Shown piece after piece: positions 44,570 to 57,302 of a DNA stretch of 64,000 nucleotides. This DNA is from Gracilariopsis chorda. Its lineage: Eukaryota > Rhodophyta > Florideophyceae > Gracilariales > Gracilariaceae. The translations under genes were made by a program, and so were the position numbers. Below the pieces are notes generated by a model. That model was not told the origin of the DNA. It was given only the letters and a program-made list of their open reading frames with translations, and did not search any database. The stretch lies in NCBI GenBank assembly GCA_003194525.1, contig NBIV01000050.1, positions 124,001-188,000 of the forward strand, given 5' to 3'. The number at the start of each line of letters is the position of its first letter. Position 1 is the first letter of the stretch.

Positions 44570-47500
44570 TGTGCGGTTACATATATTACGTATGACGGGA
44601 ATTGAAGAGGTTATAGATGTTTTGATGATGTTCATTGGATGTACCATAGCTATGCTTGGGATAATTATAGTATACACGGTCTAGATGCGCAAAGAATGCC
44701 CATCAGTACACCATGTGATGTGCATATGATGAACGACAATATGTGCATTGGATCTGCATCGTTTCTTGACAAAACTGTACTCGCTGATATACGGATGATA
44801 TCTGGCAGACATGTATAATGATTTGATATTGTCCAATTAGGCACGAGAGTTTGCCCAGTGACAACCACTAAGGTGCTTTTATTTGACAACCCTTTTTCAT
44901 CCTATAGAGCTGTACCTGGAATCGGAAATTGATTTACGTACACATTAGAGTTAGCATCCCTATTCTGTTGCTAATCACTACGATTAAGAATTTACCAGTC
45001 TGGTAGAACCCCAAAGATTGGGCAATCTGCCACGCAATACTTCACCTTATCTCCAGCCGGATTGTCACGTACCTCCACGAACTTGCCCAATGACTCCGTT
45101 TAGAACCTCATATCTTCCTTCGTCACTTTGAGATTCGAGCTGAACTGATTCAAGAAATATCCGTCCGCCGTTGTAGTCCATGAAACCAATGAGGGGGTTT
45201 AGGCAGGAAATGTCCTCAGTTGTCCTTCGAATGTCTCACATTGACCCCCTTCGCTCCCTTCTACTGAGATCAGTAAATGCTTGTCCAGTACGTTCATCAA
45301 CCCGGAGTCCGTACATCCAATTAACTCGAACGAGATGAAGTTCTACCACAATCTTCAACTACTCCCATGGTCTGCGATACGTTGCCCTTGTCTTCCAAAT
45401 CTCATCAATACGCCCGTAGTATACTTCAAACAGTTGTGTTCCTGCCTCCAAAGAGACAGCGGATTCGTCTTTCATAAAGCGAGCAGCTATCCAGCAACGT
45501 TGACGTACACGGTGCCGCTCCTGCCTGGCTCGACGTTGAAACTCAGCACAACTCTCAAGCCTCAAACTTTGGTCTCCGTTAGCTATGGTGGCGCACGGAA
45601 ATATTCGGAGTTCAGCAATCTGGATGTCGTGTGCAGTGACGGGAAGGTAGCCTTGGAGTTATTCTGTGACATCCTTAAAGCGTTCGACACCACCTACAAC
45701 ATAGCTCCTTCCAGGTACGTGTATCCAGGATGTAGAAGCACGCGTGAGGGATGTGGCCACATTCAACGCATTTCAGAAGTGAACCACATCCCTGAAACTT
45801 CACATACTTTGTGAACAGTCAGACTCTGAGCTGTGCATAGAACCGTTTAGGGCGCCAGAAACTGGGTTTCGTGACATGCTCTGTACCCCTTGTCTCATTC
45901 CACCACCTATCATTCGCAGTGCAAACAAATTATGCGTCTTGTGAAAAATGTTTGCCTCAGGGCGCTGAGTAGATCTCGTCATTTCACTCAGCGTTCCAGC
46001 AACTCGCTCTCCAACAAACTGAGACACGTTTCGTAGAGGTCCGCAATCCCGCAACATTTCCGGAAGATGGAGAATTGCATGGGTTGTAGAAGCTAGCACA
46101 AATGCATTTGATCCTGATTTGTAATACAAATAGATGAAAAGAGAATGGGCGTTCGCCACCAAATCTGGAAGCCTCCTTGCATCATTCTTGGAGGGTGTGG
46201 GGTCAAAAAGAATGAATATAATCCTTGGTGTCACATTCCAAAGCCATACTAAACGTCTGTCAGTTGTCCTTCTCCGAAACACTACACATCCGTAGCAGAG
46301 AGTGACGTTTTTGTAGTCTTCCGCCTTGTATCCAGCAATGTACCTGAATGACTCTGGCGGTCTTCCCCATACTGCTGGGATTCCCTTGTAAGCCCCTGCA
46401 ACAGCATCTTTAACGTACCGTATGAGCTGCTCATCAAGTACAAACGAGTACGTCCTTTCGAAGCATTTTGGATGTGTACCGGTACAAAGAGAGATGAGAT
46501 GCTTAACCCATCCAAGGAGCCATAAGTGCATTGGATCATACGGGGTACCTCTCACAAACTCAACGGTAAGGTTTGTCAGAAGTGGGCGCCTTTGCACTCC
46601 AGTCTCCTTTGCAGTTCTATCCCGAGCTGCTTTACTTACGGCAACATTCAACCGGTTCCATACAAGCTTCATACCTCTTTCTGTTCTTGGTACAGGGCAC
46701 TCTGATTGGATGTAATCTGGTGATAGGTGTGGCTCTGCTGCCATAGAAACTCGTTCTGGAAGTAGCCAAAGGTGGTTTCCCCCACCAGATACTCTTCGGG
46801 ATATCTTGTGACATTTTAGGCACGAGAGCTCAGCGTTATGACCCTTGATGCCAAGAATTGTGCTGGTAGCGGGCCAATCGGCGGTGATGAAGAGAAGCGA
46901 TGCATATACAGTGCTACTCGTTCCATCATGACCAAGCATAGGTACCCTCTTTTCGAGTTGCTGTAGGTCTTCGACAAGTGACGCAAGGAAACAGTCAAAG
47001 TTTTTTTGTATCATGTCATCCAAAAACAAATCCCGAAAGAAGAGCGTTTGAAGCTTGAGAACGATATTCAGGCAGTTAATTCAAAACCGTGAACATCAGA
47101 GGCCACAGAGATCGTGTCATCGTTCGCCCTCTGTACACTTCGACACCATCCGTGGAGAAGGATAACAAAATGTAAAGCTCTTCATCTCTGTTCCAAGATA
47201 GCATTTGGTCTCCGTGCTTATCTCGGAAATACTTACCACTGTAATAGTCGACATACAGCATATCAGTCTCGTTATTAGCTGTAGAGTTATAGGTTTGTAC
47301 GCATCCGTTCATAATGCACTCAAAAGAATTGTGCTCTCTGCAAAACGCTGAAAGCTGCTCTGAGATCAATCGGTACCAATACTTGCGATGAACAGTGATG
47401 CGACTGTCACAACCAAGGCTTGGGCACTGTGCATCATGAAGGGGTCGTGTAAAGACGGGCGCATGATCATGGAGGCACATAGCTCCAAAGCGTCTTCGCA

Positions 47501-48105
47501 CTCCTGCTCTTTTCCTATTATACCGACAGATCACATCATAGCTAAATTTGGAAGCTGTCAAACTTGTTCGCAAAAGTCGCCATGCTTGAATCCCGGAAAG
47601 TCCTGCAAATTCGATTATCAACAGTACTTCCATCAACCGTTTCGACTGGGCCTGCTTCAGGTCTTCCATGCGTCCAGAAGGACGACCGCCAACAAAATTA
47701 CATGTCATGAGCTCCCATGTCGGAAGACGTAGCTTCTGTGGCTCCGAGAATTGGCTGCATTCATCCATGAATCTTTCAGCGACATCCCAATTGTTTTGAC
47801 GCAAAAGAACTTTTTGCTCGGCTTCAATCCTTTGCATTTCAACACCCACACTACATGCGGTCTCTAATTGCTACATATAGGACAAACTAAACGTTTTTCC
47901 AGCATCGTCTTCAGCACTCTGATGATCCTGTGCTGGTTGCTGGGCCACATCGTTTTCCCGAACTATGCTTTCCCAATCCATGGGTTCGATAACACCGTAA
48001 TCGTGGTCTTTTGGCTTTTGCAGAGCTCTATGGCCAGTCTGGTTTTGTCCTTCATCGTAACCAATAATATCACGGGATCTTGCGGGGCCAGGGCTACGGT
48101 CACAA
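44570..48105 (-). mobile_element. CACTA/Tnp2-type DNA transposon inserted in the gypsy relic
   Basis: The insertion interrupts the gypsy element between protease and polymerase. Its ends are estimated from where gypsy similarity stops and resumes. I could not identify terminal inverted repeats with confidence; a CACTACATG string near 47850 lies at the start of the coding part. The left third (44570-45350) holds no recognisable coding sequence. Confidence 0.6.
45800..47849 (-). pseudogene. Tnp2-like transposase, CACTA superfamily, broken
   Basis: Two minus-strand frames cover one transposase. The first (47849-47076) ends with LSFSTDGVEV and SLWPLMFTVLN, the block that in Tnp2 transposases precedes LPP. 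The second (47029-45800) has GHNAELSCLKCHK, DPMHLWLLGWVKHL and the helical part LHLPEMLRDCGPLRN ... GERVAG, as in Tnp2/DUF4218-type transposases. An in-frame stop followed by a frame change separates them in the 50-bp gap. Further C-terminal similarity may run to about 45360. The protein would cut and paste the element in the nucleus; this copy is inactive. Confidence 0.7.
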
Positions 48106-49540
48106 TCTAAACGTCTGACGGATTACTCGATTAGTTCTCTTGAGGATATGTAGTCTGGCCGTTTGGGCCAAGTCAACGTGACCAAGCGCCAGATTCAGGT
48201 AAGACCTGAGGCGAAACCGGTACATCAAATCCCAAGGAGAGCCGGACCGCATGCACGATATTTTGAGAGTGAGTAGATCCAACGTCTGTTGGAGAAGGGC
48301 GTGATTAGGCCTTCAACCTCCGAATGGGCCTCCCCGGTGGTGTTCGCCAAGAAGGAAGATGGATCTCTGAGGTTTTGTATCAATACAGGCTCCTGAATGA
48401 GGTTTCTGTGCGGGATTCCTACCCGACACCCCCTATGGATGAATGTATCGACTCCTTAGGTGATGCGTCGGTATTCTCTACTCTGGGCGCCAGTACTGGA
48501 TACTGGCAAATCGAGATGGACGACGCCGATAAGAACAACACAACGTTCACCACCCACTGTGGCATATTCAGATTCCTAAGGATGTCTTTGGGACTGAAAA
48601 CCACCCCTGCAACATTCCAGCGTGCAGTTGACATAATCCAGTCAAAGGTGAAGTGGCAGTACGCCCTGGTGTACATTGACGACGTCATTGTCTACTCCCG
48701 CACCGTGGAGGACCATGTCACGCATGTGAGACACGTCATCCAACTCCTGATGGATGGTGGCCTAGCCCTAAAGCTGGAAAGGTGCTTCTTTTTTCAAGTT
48801 TTCTGTGGATTACCTGGGACACGTAGTGCTCCCCGGACGCCTACAGGTATCAAGCAAGACTCAAGGTGCCATGAAGGAAGCCAAACCGCCCACGGACCAG
48901 ACAGAACTACGTTCCATCCCAGGTTTGCGCAAAGTGTTCCATAGGTTTGTCCCTACTTTCTCCCGAATGGCGTCCCCATTGAACTGCCTTTTGGAGAAAG
49001 ATAAACCCGACACGGATTTTCACCTTGAGGGATGAGGAGTATGAAGCTTTCGACATCCTGAAGAGGAAGCTGATTGAACTTCTGATATTGGTTCTACCAA
49101 AACAGCACGAACGCATTGTTTTGGATACGGACACCTGTAAGTACCAGGTGGAATGCGCTCTTCTACAGGAACAACCGGAAGGTGGACTGCAGCCAATAGA
49201 TTACTGGAGTCGTAGCCTCGCCCGGGCGGAGCAGAACTCCTTCACCTCCGAACGGGAATGTCTTGCTATCGTGTGGGCACTACTACTACTGTGCCTCTAC
49301 TTGGAGGGTACTCGCTTCACCTTGAAGACAAATCACGATCCACTGAAGTGGATATTGTCTTTGACAGACGCCTCCGGACGCCTAGAAAGTTGGAGGTTGC
49401 GCCTGCTGGAGTACGAGTTTGATATCTTCTACGGCCCAGGCGTGAAACACCAGGCAGCAGACGCTCTGTCCCATATATCTACCGATGGGGAGGATACGAC
49501 CCCCTTGGAGGACTGCGTTCAGTGCCTCAACCTATGATGT

Positions 49541-49984
49541 ACGAAGAAAGGAAGCAAACCTGTAGGAGATTCTGTGGAATGTAATAACCCCAGTGGAAGA
49601 TATGGCGGTATTCCTGAGGTGATGGCCCTAGTTGAAGAGAGAAATGAAGTACTTCCCATAACCATGTAGAAATTCTGAAGTAGCAGAGCACGGAACCTTT
49701 CTGTAAGGAGACCCTGACCATCGCGATGGTCAAGCGCTTGCGTGTTTGTTCTTCAGCGTAGGAACAGGATCCATGACGAACAGTGATCGGTGTCGTTATT
49801 CTTGTGACGAAAACGACGCTCTTCACTCACATGTTTTGGGACGGACGGAGACAATCAGTGTTACACGTGGATCCGTGTAACACGTGGCAAGTTTCGTGTT
49901 AGAGCGTCTGAACTGGCATTGTTGGGAGGGTGGCAGTAACAAAAGCGGCACTCTTGCGAGTCCCCCCCTGTACTCCAATTAAAG
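49541..49984. other. Interval after the gypsy relic, with a strong palindrome
   Basis: No gene is seen. A perfect 10-bp stem GTGTTACACG (49858-49867) with CGTGTAACAC (49874-49883) encloses six bases. Its TGTTAC start is of the kind found at LTR ends, but no partner was located. Confidence 0.4.
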
Positions 49985-51010
49985 CATTTAAGGCATTCAA
50001 ATTATAGAATTAAAACAGCATTCAAAATCTTCACCCCATTCAAAACGTTTGTAAATCAAGCATTCAAACATCATCAACCATTCAAATGCAGTACGTTTTG
50101 AACGCTTTGAATGGAAAGCAAATGCAAACGTTTAGAATTTCAAACTCAACATTACCGTACAAGATGCGTATCTACAACTACGCATGCCACCTCCAAACAA
50201 TACCAGTTTCTTATGGTTACCACAACTTAACCATACTTTGCAACAATGTCGGTCTCATTGAGTAACTCAAACTCTCAAACTCCAACAACTCTTAACAGCA
50301 CAAATGCCACCCATGATGTGCGAAGCACGAACACAAGTAGCCATCAAAATTGTGCAAGATTGTCACTATTCAATCCACCTCCAACCTTTCTTATTCTTCC
50401 ATTTCCACCACAACGTGCTAAACCCTCAATTATTTAGGATACTGTAGTTTTGGTTCAAAACGGAGATAATGATAAGAACACCATATGGTTCTGTTTGATG
50501 GGATTGTGTAATTGCAAAATCAAGACGTGTAAAAGTTATAGCAACATAACTGATCATCTTAAATCAAGACATGGAATTGTTTCTAACCGTACTAAGAAAA
50601 TGATTCAATCAAGCACAACCTTCAAAAGCAAAATAACAAAAGAAAAGCTGCTTTTCTTGCGAACAAATCCGTAAAGATATCATCGTCGGTGTTCTCTTCA
50701 TGCTAGTTTGATGTTCAAAAGGCAAAGAATTAAAATGAACGAATAACGACTCTTCAAACCCAATTCTGAATGAATCAAATTTCTCAAAATAATTCCATAC
50801 ATAGCACAGAGCTAGTTTGCTTAGGACAAAAGACTAGCAGTATACTAGACATTTCCCACTTTCTTTGGGAGATAAAACTAGCGCCAGACTCCACTAATAC
50901 CTACCCTCTCAGGTGCACGTGGAATCCAAATCTTACTGGTCCTGAGCGAATGCCCCTTCAAATAGCAAAATAGAATAGATAGAATAGATAGAGTAGATAG
51001 AATAGATACA
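49985..51010 (+). mobile_element. hAT-like DNA transposon remnant with BED finger and subterminal repeats
   Basis: The AT-rich stretch begins with five CATTCAAA-type motifs in about 100 bp (49993-50085) and one in reverse orientation near 50105, like the clustered subterminal binding motifs of hAT elements. A 74-codon frame at 50450-50674 has the C-x4-C ... H-x-x-x-x-H layout of a BED zinc finger (CNCKIKTCKSYSNITDHLK), the usual N-terminal domain of hAT transposases. No catalytic domain follows. A microsatellite of ATAGATAGA type lies at about 50970-51009. The assignment is by pattern. Confidence 0.4.
50970..51009. repeat. AATAGATAG microsatellite
   Basis: About four and a half units of a 9-10-bp AT-rich motif (TAGAATAGATAGAATAGATA and variants). 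Confidence 0.8.
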
Positions 51011-51232
51011 TAGCATTTACATAACCAAATAGTTTTGGCTTTCTATCACTCGTTGCCCGACCTGCTCCATGCATTGCATGCTCTACCCCATGTCCTACTA
51101 AAAGACGCTCTGCATCACGTGCACCACCTCATCTACGTGCGCCATAATATTAGGCTCCCCGATATCCCACTCCGCCACCACCCTCCCTTCTCTGTTTCCA
51201 AGCATCCCGTTCTCCGTTCTCCTTCCCCCACC

Positions 51233-54200
51233 ATGATACCCTGTTGCCATCCTCATTGCACCTTCTATGGCTGCACCGCGTTCTCTCTCCATAGTCACCA
51301 GCGCAGGTGCCCTCATCGACTCACCCCCGACAAACGTCCTTCCTCCTCCGCCAACGCTCCCGTCCAATTCCCTCCAAGGACCAAGCGACGAAAATCCGTT
51401 CAAAACCTCTCCACCATTCCTCCTCCCACTCCCTCAAACCGCCCCTACGACAACGTCCCCCTCGCCGAAGACGAACCCAACACATCCAACAGGCCACCCT
51501 CTCCCTCCAAACACAAGACGCACACCACATGGCAAGTCACGCCCTTTGTTCAGTCTCCTCCTCAAACCCGCCTCCCCCTACCTCCTCCCGTTCCCCCTCC
51601 CCTGTCCTCAACAACCCCCATCTCGAGCAACTAGTCCTCTACATCTCCTCCATCGCTTCCTCCTTCAGCACATGCAAAGCCAACGAACTCATCTCCCTTC
51701 TGAACCACCCAGACTTCTCCAAGTCATCCTTCCAGAAATCCATCTCCTTCGCAAAGCAGTGCCTCGTACTCCAGGGACACCTCGTCAAGGAACGTATCAA
51801 CTCCACTGGTTTCCTCCCTCTCACAACCTCCGACGAGCACAACTCCTTCTCGGCAACTCTCTTCCAAAAACGTGCCATAGTCGTCCTGAAGCATCAACTC
51901 GCTCTCGCACACTTCAACAACACCCTCTTCCAACCCATGTCCCAATCTTCACCTTCCTCTTTTTCCACCCCCGCCTTCGCCCATCCTATGGCCGCAGCCT
52001 TTGGAAACAAAGTATTTCCTGCCTTTAAAAAGGCCATCATGCATTACCACATCAATGACATCGTCTGGCACACCCCCGAAACAACCGGTATGGAATCATT
52101 CGTCGCTTTCGTCCAGTTATACTCCGATAAGTCCGCAACCTCACTCAGAAGCTCATCCATCACCTCCTATCCCCTTCAAATCACCGTTTTCAACTTCTCC
52201 GACGCATTCCGCCGAAAGTGTATCTCTGAAAACCTCACCCTACTCGGATACCTCCCAACCTCCTTCTCCCCCTCTTTCTCCCTCGGCGAAGGATACATCA
52301 TCCCACATTCGTCTCCAAAATCCCACGCGAAACAAGAATGGCCCTCATTTAGCGCGACATTTCCGCAATTCTCAACCCACTACTCTCTTTAGCCCTTCTC
52401 GGTTTCTCCTTCCGTGACGCCCACGATGTACTCCGCCACTGCTACCACATCCTCTCCAGCTACTGCGCAGACATCCCAGAGTCAAAGGAAATCCTCGCCA
52501 TCTCACACGGAACACGACCACAGCAGCCCTGCACAAGATGTACCGTCCCCCGCGAACAACTCTCCCTCAACACAAACCCCTTTCACTTCCGCACACAATC
52601 GCAGACTGGAAACAAACGCAGAGAACACGCCGCTCTCCTTCGGGAGTGCGACGACGCCTAGTTCGCCCACAGGCCAAAAGTCGCTCGCACCAAAAAGGAA
52701 CAAGCAACCAGAGCGCTCCAGTCCCTCTCCCTCGCAAAGTATCCCTCTCTCTTCGAATATTACGCCGTTTTCAACATCACACCACTTCTCTCCTCTTACG
52801 ACTTCTTCGCCTTCGAATCCCTTCACAACTTCCACCTCGGCGTCTCCAAGCTCATCAAAGCCACCGCCATCGAACGACTCCGCTCCGAATCACTCTTCAC
52901 CACTGTCGGCCCCAACAACACCAAATGTTCGTTCCATTCCATCTGCACCTCCATCCTCAAATATGCCAACTCCATCCTCGCCGCCATCGATAAGGACTCC
53001 CCCGCACCCGGCCTCCACATCGACTTCTCCACCCCCGACAACTCCCAGGCCCTCAACGGCTTCTTTACCACAGAAGGCTTACGAGGAATGCTGGAAGCAA
53101 AGGATCACCGCACTCTCGACATCGTCGTTCCCTTCATTGGCGCCTTCTTGGATAGATGCTGCAAAGAAACCGGCTCCTCCCCCATCACTTCCGTCTTCAC
53201 CAAGTACACAGACCTCTTTCTCTCAGCTATGCCATACAACTCCTCCTCGGAATGGACCGACACCTTCCTCCAATCTCTCGAAAAACACACCAGATCCTTC
53301 AAAGTCACGGCCACAACCATTCTCGGACCCTAATAGTCCTTCCACCTCAGCACCCTCAAGTTCCATCTCCTCGATCACATCTTCGAAGACATGCGCAAAT
53401 ACGGTGATCTCCACTTCAACAACGCAGACATCTTCCAGCACGCTCACGTCCTCTTCAAATATCACTACACCCGAACTTCCAAGCGAAGAGCCACCCCCCA
53501 TACAGAAACCATCCGTGCCGTAGACCGCTCCAATCTCTTCAAAGACTGGAATTCACTTTCCGCAGACCCTTTCCTATCCTCCCATGCTCGATCTCAAACT
53601 CAACCGCAACCCTGCAAACCCTCCTTCGTACGTGACGGAAAACATCTTTCCTTCTACGACATCTTCACAGCCGCCAAGTACCTTGCATCCACCCCCAACG
53701 CAAGTCCAAAATTTCTTCAAGAACTCTATTCCTCAGACACGCTCTCCATCATCTCACAATTAGGTCACACCACACTTCATTCCTTCGTCTCCCTTTCCAT
53801 CGAATATCTCAAGCTAAATCCCTCATCGAACAACCTCCGTCGAACTCGTCTCACCTTTGTCAACTCCGCATACGTCGTCGGACGTTACATCCCAACACTA
53901 GACAGTTACAACCAAGAACGAAACGAACTCGTCCTCCAAGAACCCTTCGTCCCTCTTCTCCAGCGCATCGTCTCCGTTCCATCATTCGGACCTTCCAGAT
54001 CACCAAATTTCTCCCATATCCTTGTCGCAGGAACCAACTCCTCCTCTCCATCCACACCCACTGTATGGGTCTCCAAACTCATCGCGCTAGTTCGTTTCAA
54101 GCTACCTTCCCCGTCTTCAAACTCTTCCGCCCCCATTACAAAGAAGTTCGCTTTCGTACAAATCCTTGAACTCGTAACACCTCGCGACAATGTCGATATC

Positions 54201-54440
54201 ACCCTCAACTGCGTATGCCTTCGACGGTCAACTGATGACGAGCGGGACCACACCACCGATCCAGTTCCCATCTCCAAACCTTCCACCCACGACAACGTAT
54301 CTCCTTGGTTTGGCCTCATTCCTTCCACCTCTATTCTTGGTGCAGTCCACGTCATTCGAGAAAACTACCCCGCCCCCCTAATTCACTCCTCGTCTTCACT
54401 GGCGCTTTTATCGTTTCCACATCAACCGCTTCTATCGTGA
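51233..54440 (+). pseudogene. KDZ/Plavaka-like DNA transposase, broken
   Basis: A transposase reading starts at the ATG at 51233 with a Cys/His finger (CCHPHC ... HQRRCPH), passes a Pro-rich region, then IVWHTPETTGMESF, VQLYSDKSATSL and LLGYLP blocks, a Cys pair (CTRCTVPREQL near 52540), FFAFESLHNFHLGVSKL (near 52800) and LKFHLLDHIFEDM (near 53350), to about 54440. These blocks resemble the large zinc-finger transposases of the KDZ/Plavaka/CACTA-related group in fungi, oomycetes and algae. The reading changes frame about twice and contains about three in-frame stops, so it is a pseudogene. It converges with the second gene of the same presumed element at 54509-56915. Confidence 0.6.
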
Positions 54441-54508
54441 CACCACTTCAAAGCCCTGCGCACCAAATTCTACAACAGATCAGTAAACCATCCGTTCCAC
54501 CAAAAACA

Positions 54509-55738
54509 CTATTCTTCTTCAAATTCTTCTTCATAACCTCCCCGACCTTCCTCCCACTGCGCTTCGATATGATCCGTCGCCTCACCTCTCCCAACATCTT
54601 GACTCTCTTCCACCAACCTCTTCATCCATACATCTTCTGCCCGACACGCAGCAACATAACAGTCCAGCACCCCTCCCAGCCGTTTCGTCATATGTTCCAA
54701 AAAGTATTCATCTTTCACGGCCAAGTATATCTTCCGCTTCGAAGGTATCCACAGTGCTACCGTCGCTTCTTTACTTCCATTCCTAGCCATACAACGCCGG
54801 TCACCGTCATCGCAACCTTCATTCTCCATTTCTTCATGATATAGCTCTCTCACCCTCTCCCTCGCCACCCCAAGTATATTCTCCACCGCGAGCGGAAGAT
54901 ACTCCCCGTACAACGTAGAAAATAACAACTGCCGTCTTCCTCCACGCCCAACATCTGTGTCCGTTGCCGTCACAACATATCCGATCCACGCATCCAAACG
55001 AGCCAATTGCATCACTGTCCCATCAAGGTACTCCATCTTTCCCTCCCTTTCCGTCCCCACCTCATATCCCATAAACTCTTCCAACACTTCCACCGCAGCC
55101 CCGTTCTTGAAGTATATGTCCTCTTCACTAAACTCCCTCAGCCGACCAGCAACCTGAAATCCAGAGTACATAAGATCCTCGATTGTTCTCTTCCTCCAAG
55201 AACATAACCTATCGCTCTTCGCCTCCCCATCCCCCTTGAACTTCTTCTTTGCTTCCTCTAACTGGTTCTTCAACTTAATGTCTAGCTGTGTCACTTCTCG
55301 CGCTCTCACATGTCTGGCTATCAAGTCATAGCCAAGCAACGAAAACATATTGTCCCGTGCCGCACGCTTCCGAACCCCAATCACATCACTCAACTTCTGC
55401 TTCATACGTTGCCTCAAACACCTGTCCGCAAAAACCTCCTGCACGCATTGATCCTTCCTACCCGCTTCACTAATCGACTCCCATCTCTCCCCCTCAATCT
55501 CAATGCCAACCAAGTACTTCAATAGTTCATTACTTCCTCCTCGCGACGAAGGCGTGTACGACCTCATCTCAGACGCAATCTCAAACGGACATCGAGGTAC
55601 AATCTCCTTTCCTCCGACGACAAACACACTCCTCTCTCTTCCCTTCCCCAATACTTTGCATCGACTCGTCCAGTTCCTTTCCACACCCTCCGAAGTAAAA
55701 CAAAGCTCCAATACCTGCACCTTCTCATAGTAAAACAT
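54509..55738 (-). CDS. Unrecognised protein, accessory gene of the transposon, 409 residues
   Basis: A complete minus-strand frame of 409 codons, from MFYYEKVQVL to an acidic end (EEEFEEE). It is rich in charged residues, with a predicted helical segment around 150-190 (LDIKLKNQLEEAKKKFKG) and mixed alpha/beta-looking sequence after it. I recognise no domain. Its stop lies 69 bp beyond the end of the convergent transposase reading, and it continues the coding strand of the frame at 55750-56676, with only 11 bp between, in another frame. The two may be one gene split by a frame change, or an unspliced boundary. Confidence 0.5.
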   Translation of the reverse strand: MFYYEKVQVLELCFTSEGVERNWTSRCKVLGKGRERSVFVVGGKEIVPRCPFEIASEMRSYTPSSRGGSNELLKYLVGIEIEGERWESISEAGRKDQCVQEVFADRCLRQRMKQKLSDVIGVRKRAARDNMFSLLGYDLIARHVRAREVTQLDIKLKNQLEEAKKKFKGDGEAKSDRLCSWRKRTIEDLMYSGFQVAGRLREFSEEDIYFKNGAAVEVLEEFMGYEVGTEREGKMEYLDGTVMQLARLDAWIGYVVTATDTDVGRGGRRQLLFSTLYGEYLPLAVENILGVARERVRELYHEEMENEGCDDGDRRCMARNGSKEATVALWIPSKRKIYLAVKDEYFLEHMTKRLGGVLDCYVAACRAEDVWMKRLVEESQDVGRGEATDHIEAQWEEGRGGYEEEFEEE

Positions 55739-55749
55739 CCTATCGTATA

Positions 55750-56915
55750 CTACGCTTGCAAACCCATAAAAATCTCTTGCAAATCAACTGCAGACTTCCA
55801 ACGCCCTCTCAATTCATTTTCACCTTCAGATCCCTTTCTCCCCCCTCTTTTCACCTTCATCCCTTCCCTTAAGCTATCTATCAGCATATTCTTCTCGCTC
55901 ATCTCTTCTCGCATCCTCTTCAGTTCCTCTTGCGTCAGCTTAAGCGACATGTTTAGGCTGCAATGGTCCCCTTTGATCTGCCCGAGTTCTGCCTTCAATA
56001 TATTGACCCTCTCAACTAACGAAGATCGAGACATCACACCGATGTCTTCATTCCCTACATCTCCCAAAGCATTGACAGGCAGCCTTCGCTCTTCACTTGG
56101 CGACCGGTGAACACTTCGTTTTCTCTCTCGCATGCCTTCCAGAGTCCGCGGCGTTCTCCTTCCTCTATCACTTTCCAATTCTTGAACCATTTGCACCTTT
56201 CGCGCCTGCACGGGGGTGCTTGTACGGTCTCCAATTTTCGATGCTTCCTGTATTCCATCTGTCGCTCTGACCACTTCTTCCACTTCTCGCGTTTTCTTTA
56301 AATGAGAGCGGCGTACCACTCCTTCCTTTATCGTATCTCTCGTCCATCTCCCCTTCAAAATGTGATCTTCCTCGTCCCCATCACTCTCTACCAAAGAGAC
56401 ATTTACCTCTCCTCCATCTCGATTTCCACTTGGGGCCCCACCTCTCTTCAGCGCACCTGTTTCTTCCATGTGTTTCCTTCCCGGCATATCTTCATCTTTA
56501 TTTCGGTCTTCGATCCGCGCATTTCCTTTCAACCCTCCCTGATCTGTTATCTCTTCCGTTCTCCTAGCAACCGACCCTTTCCTACCCTCCAGTCTACCAC
56601 CAGACCCAGGCATAGATCGCTGTCCCCGAACCGAACCTGTCCACCCTGCTATACGCGCATGGGCATCACCCTTCAAATTCTCACTCCTTGTGCGCTCACT
56701 CGTCGAATCCCCGGATCGAACCTTCTTTGCCCCATCTCTTCCCCCTCTTTTTAAAGCACCCTCCCCTGACTTCCTCCCCGATAATCCACTCCTGGGAACA
56801 CATGCTTCGCTTTAGTTCCACTTGCGGTTCGCTCCTCAATATCCTTTCGCCGCGTCTTAGGCGCACTCGCCGCACCACCCCTTCCCGGGCCTCGCTTCTT
56901 TCCCTTCGGCGCCAT
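55750..56915 (-). pseudogene. Upstream half of the accessory gene: basic, coiled-coil protein
   Basis: The minus strand begins with MAPKGKKRGPGRGG at 56915, a basic, AT-hook-like start. It changes frame once near 56810 and continues in a long frame to 55750: Arg/Gly/Glu-rich, then a coiled coil near its end (ERVNILKAELGQIK, KLTQEELKRMREEM). The composition suggests a DNA-binding, oligomerising nuclear protein. The gene lies opposite in direction to the transposase and probably belongs to the same element. Confidence 0.45.
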
Positions 56916-57302
56916 TTTTCGAGTCAAAACTCTAGCCCAAGTGGCTGGTGACGCTCTGGGCTGGCGCACGCCGTGTGTTGTAAGAGAAAATCTCGCCACC
57001 CGATGCGCACAAAAATCTTTGCTTTTTGTGAAATCTTGAGAATGCAATCCCCGGTGGTACCGAAAATGGACGTTTCTGTATCACATCTATATCGCTTTGT
57101 ATCTTCTATCCCTACTGAAAATTAATCTTGTCCTAAGTGAAGACTAGACCTCCGTGGACATAATAAACGACGTCCTTTAGCCAAGCTGTGGAGAAAGGTT
57201 TATAACAACAAACTAATCAATAAATATCGTTCCATCCTCCACATTCAAATTTGTTTGCCAGTCATAAACATCACTTTATCTGGCGAAGAGTTCCTCTCTT
57301 TG
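56916..57302. other. Interval between transposon accessory gene and SET gene
   Basis: AT-rich right half (57100-57260), the likely 3' end of the SET gene's transcript and the right edge of the transposon. No gene and no clear terminal repeat are seen. Confidence 0.4.

Larger units (their letters stand above)
41025..49540 (+). mobile_element. Ty3/gypsy LTR retrotransposon relic, split by a DNA transposon
   Basis: Parts on the plus strand in order: a possible left LTR/leader with a TATATAATG box (about 41025-41400), gag (about 41560-43340, charged, with a long matrix-like helix region), an aspartic protease region near 44100-44200 (IFDTDAGPNLV), reverse transcriptase (about 48280-48800, with the YIDDVIVYS catalytic block), and RNase H (about 49080-49500, ending HQAADALSHI). 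The stretch of about 44570-48105 between protease and polymerase belongs to another, inserted element. Integrase and the right LTR were not found, so the right end is lost. The element is broken, with ten or more interruptions, and is old. Confidence 0.75.
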
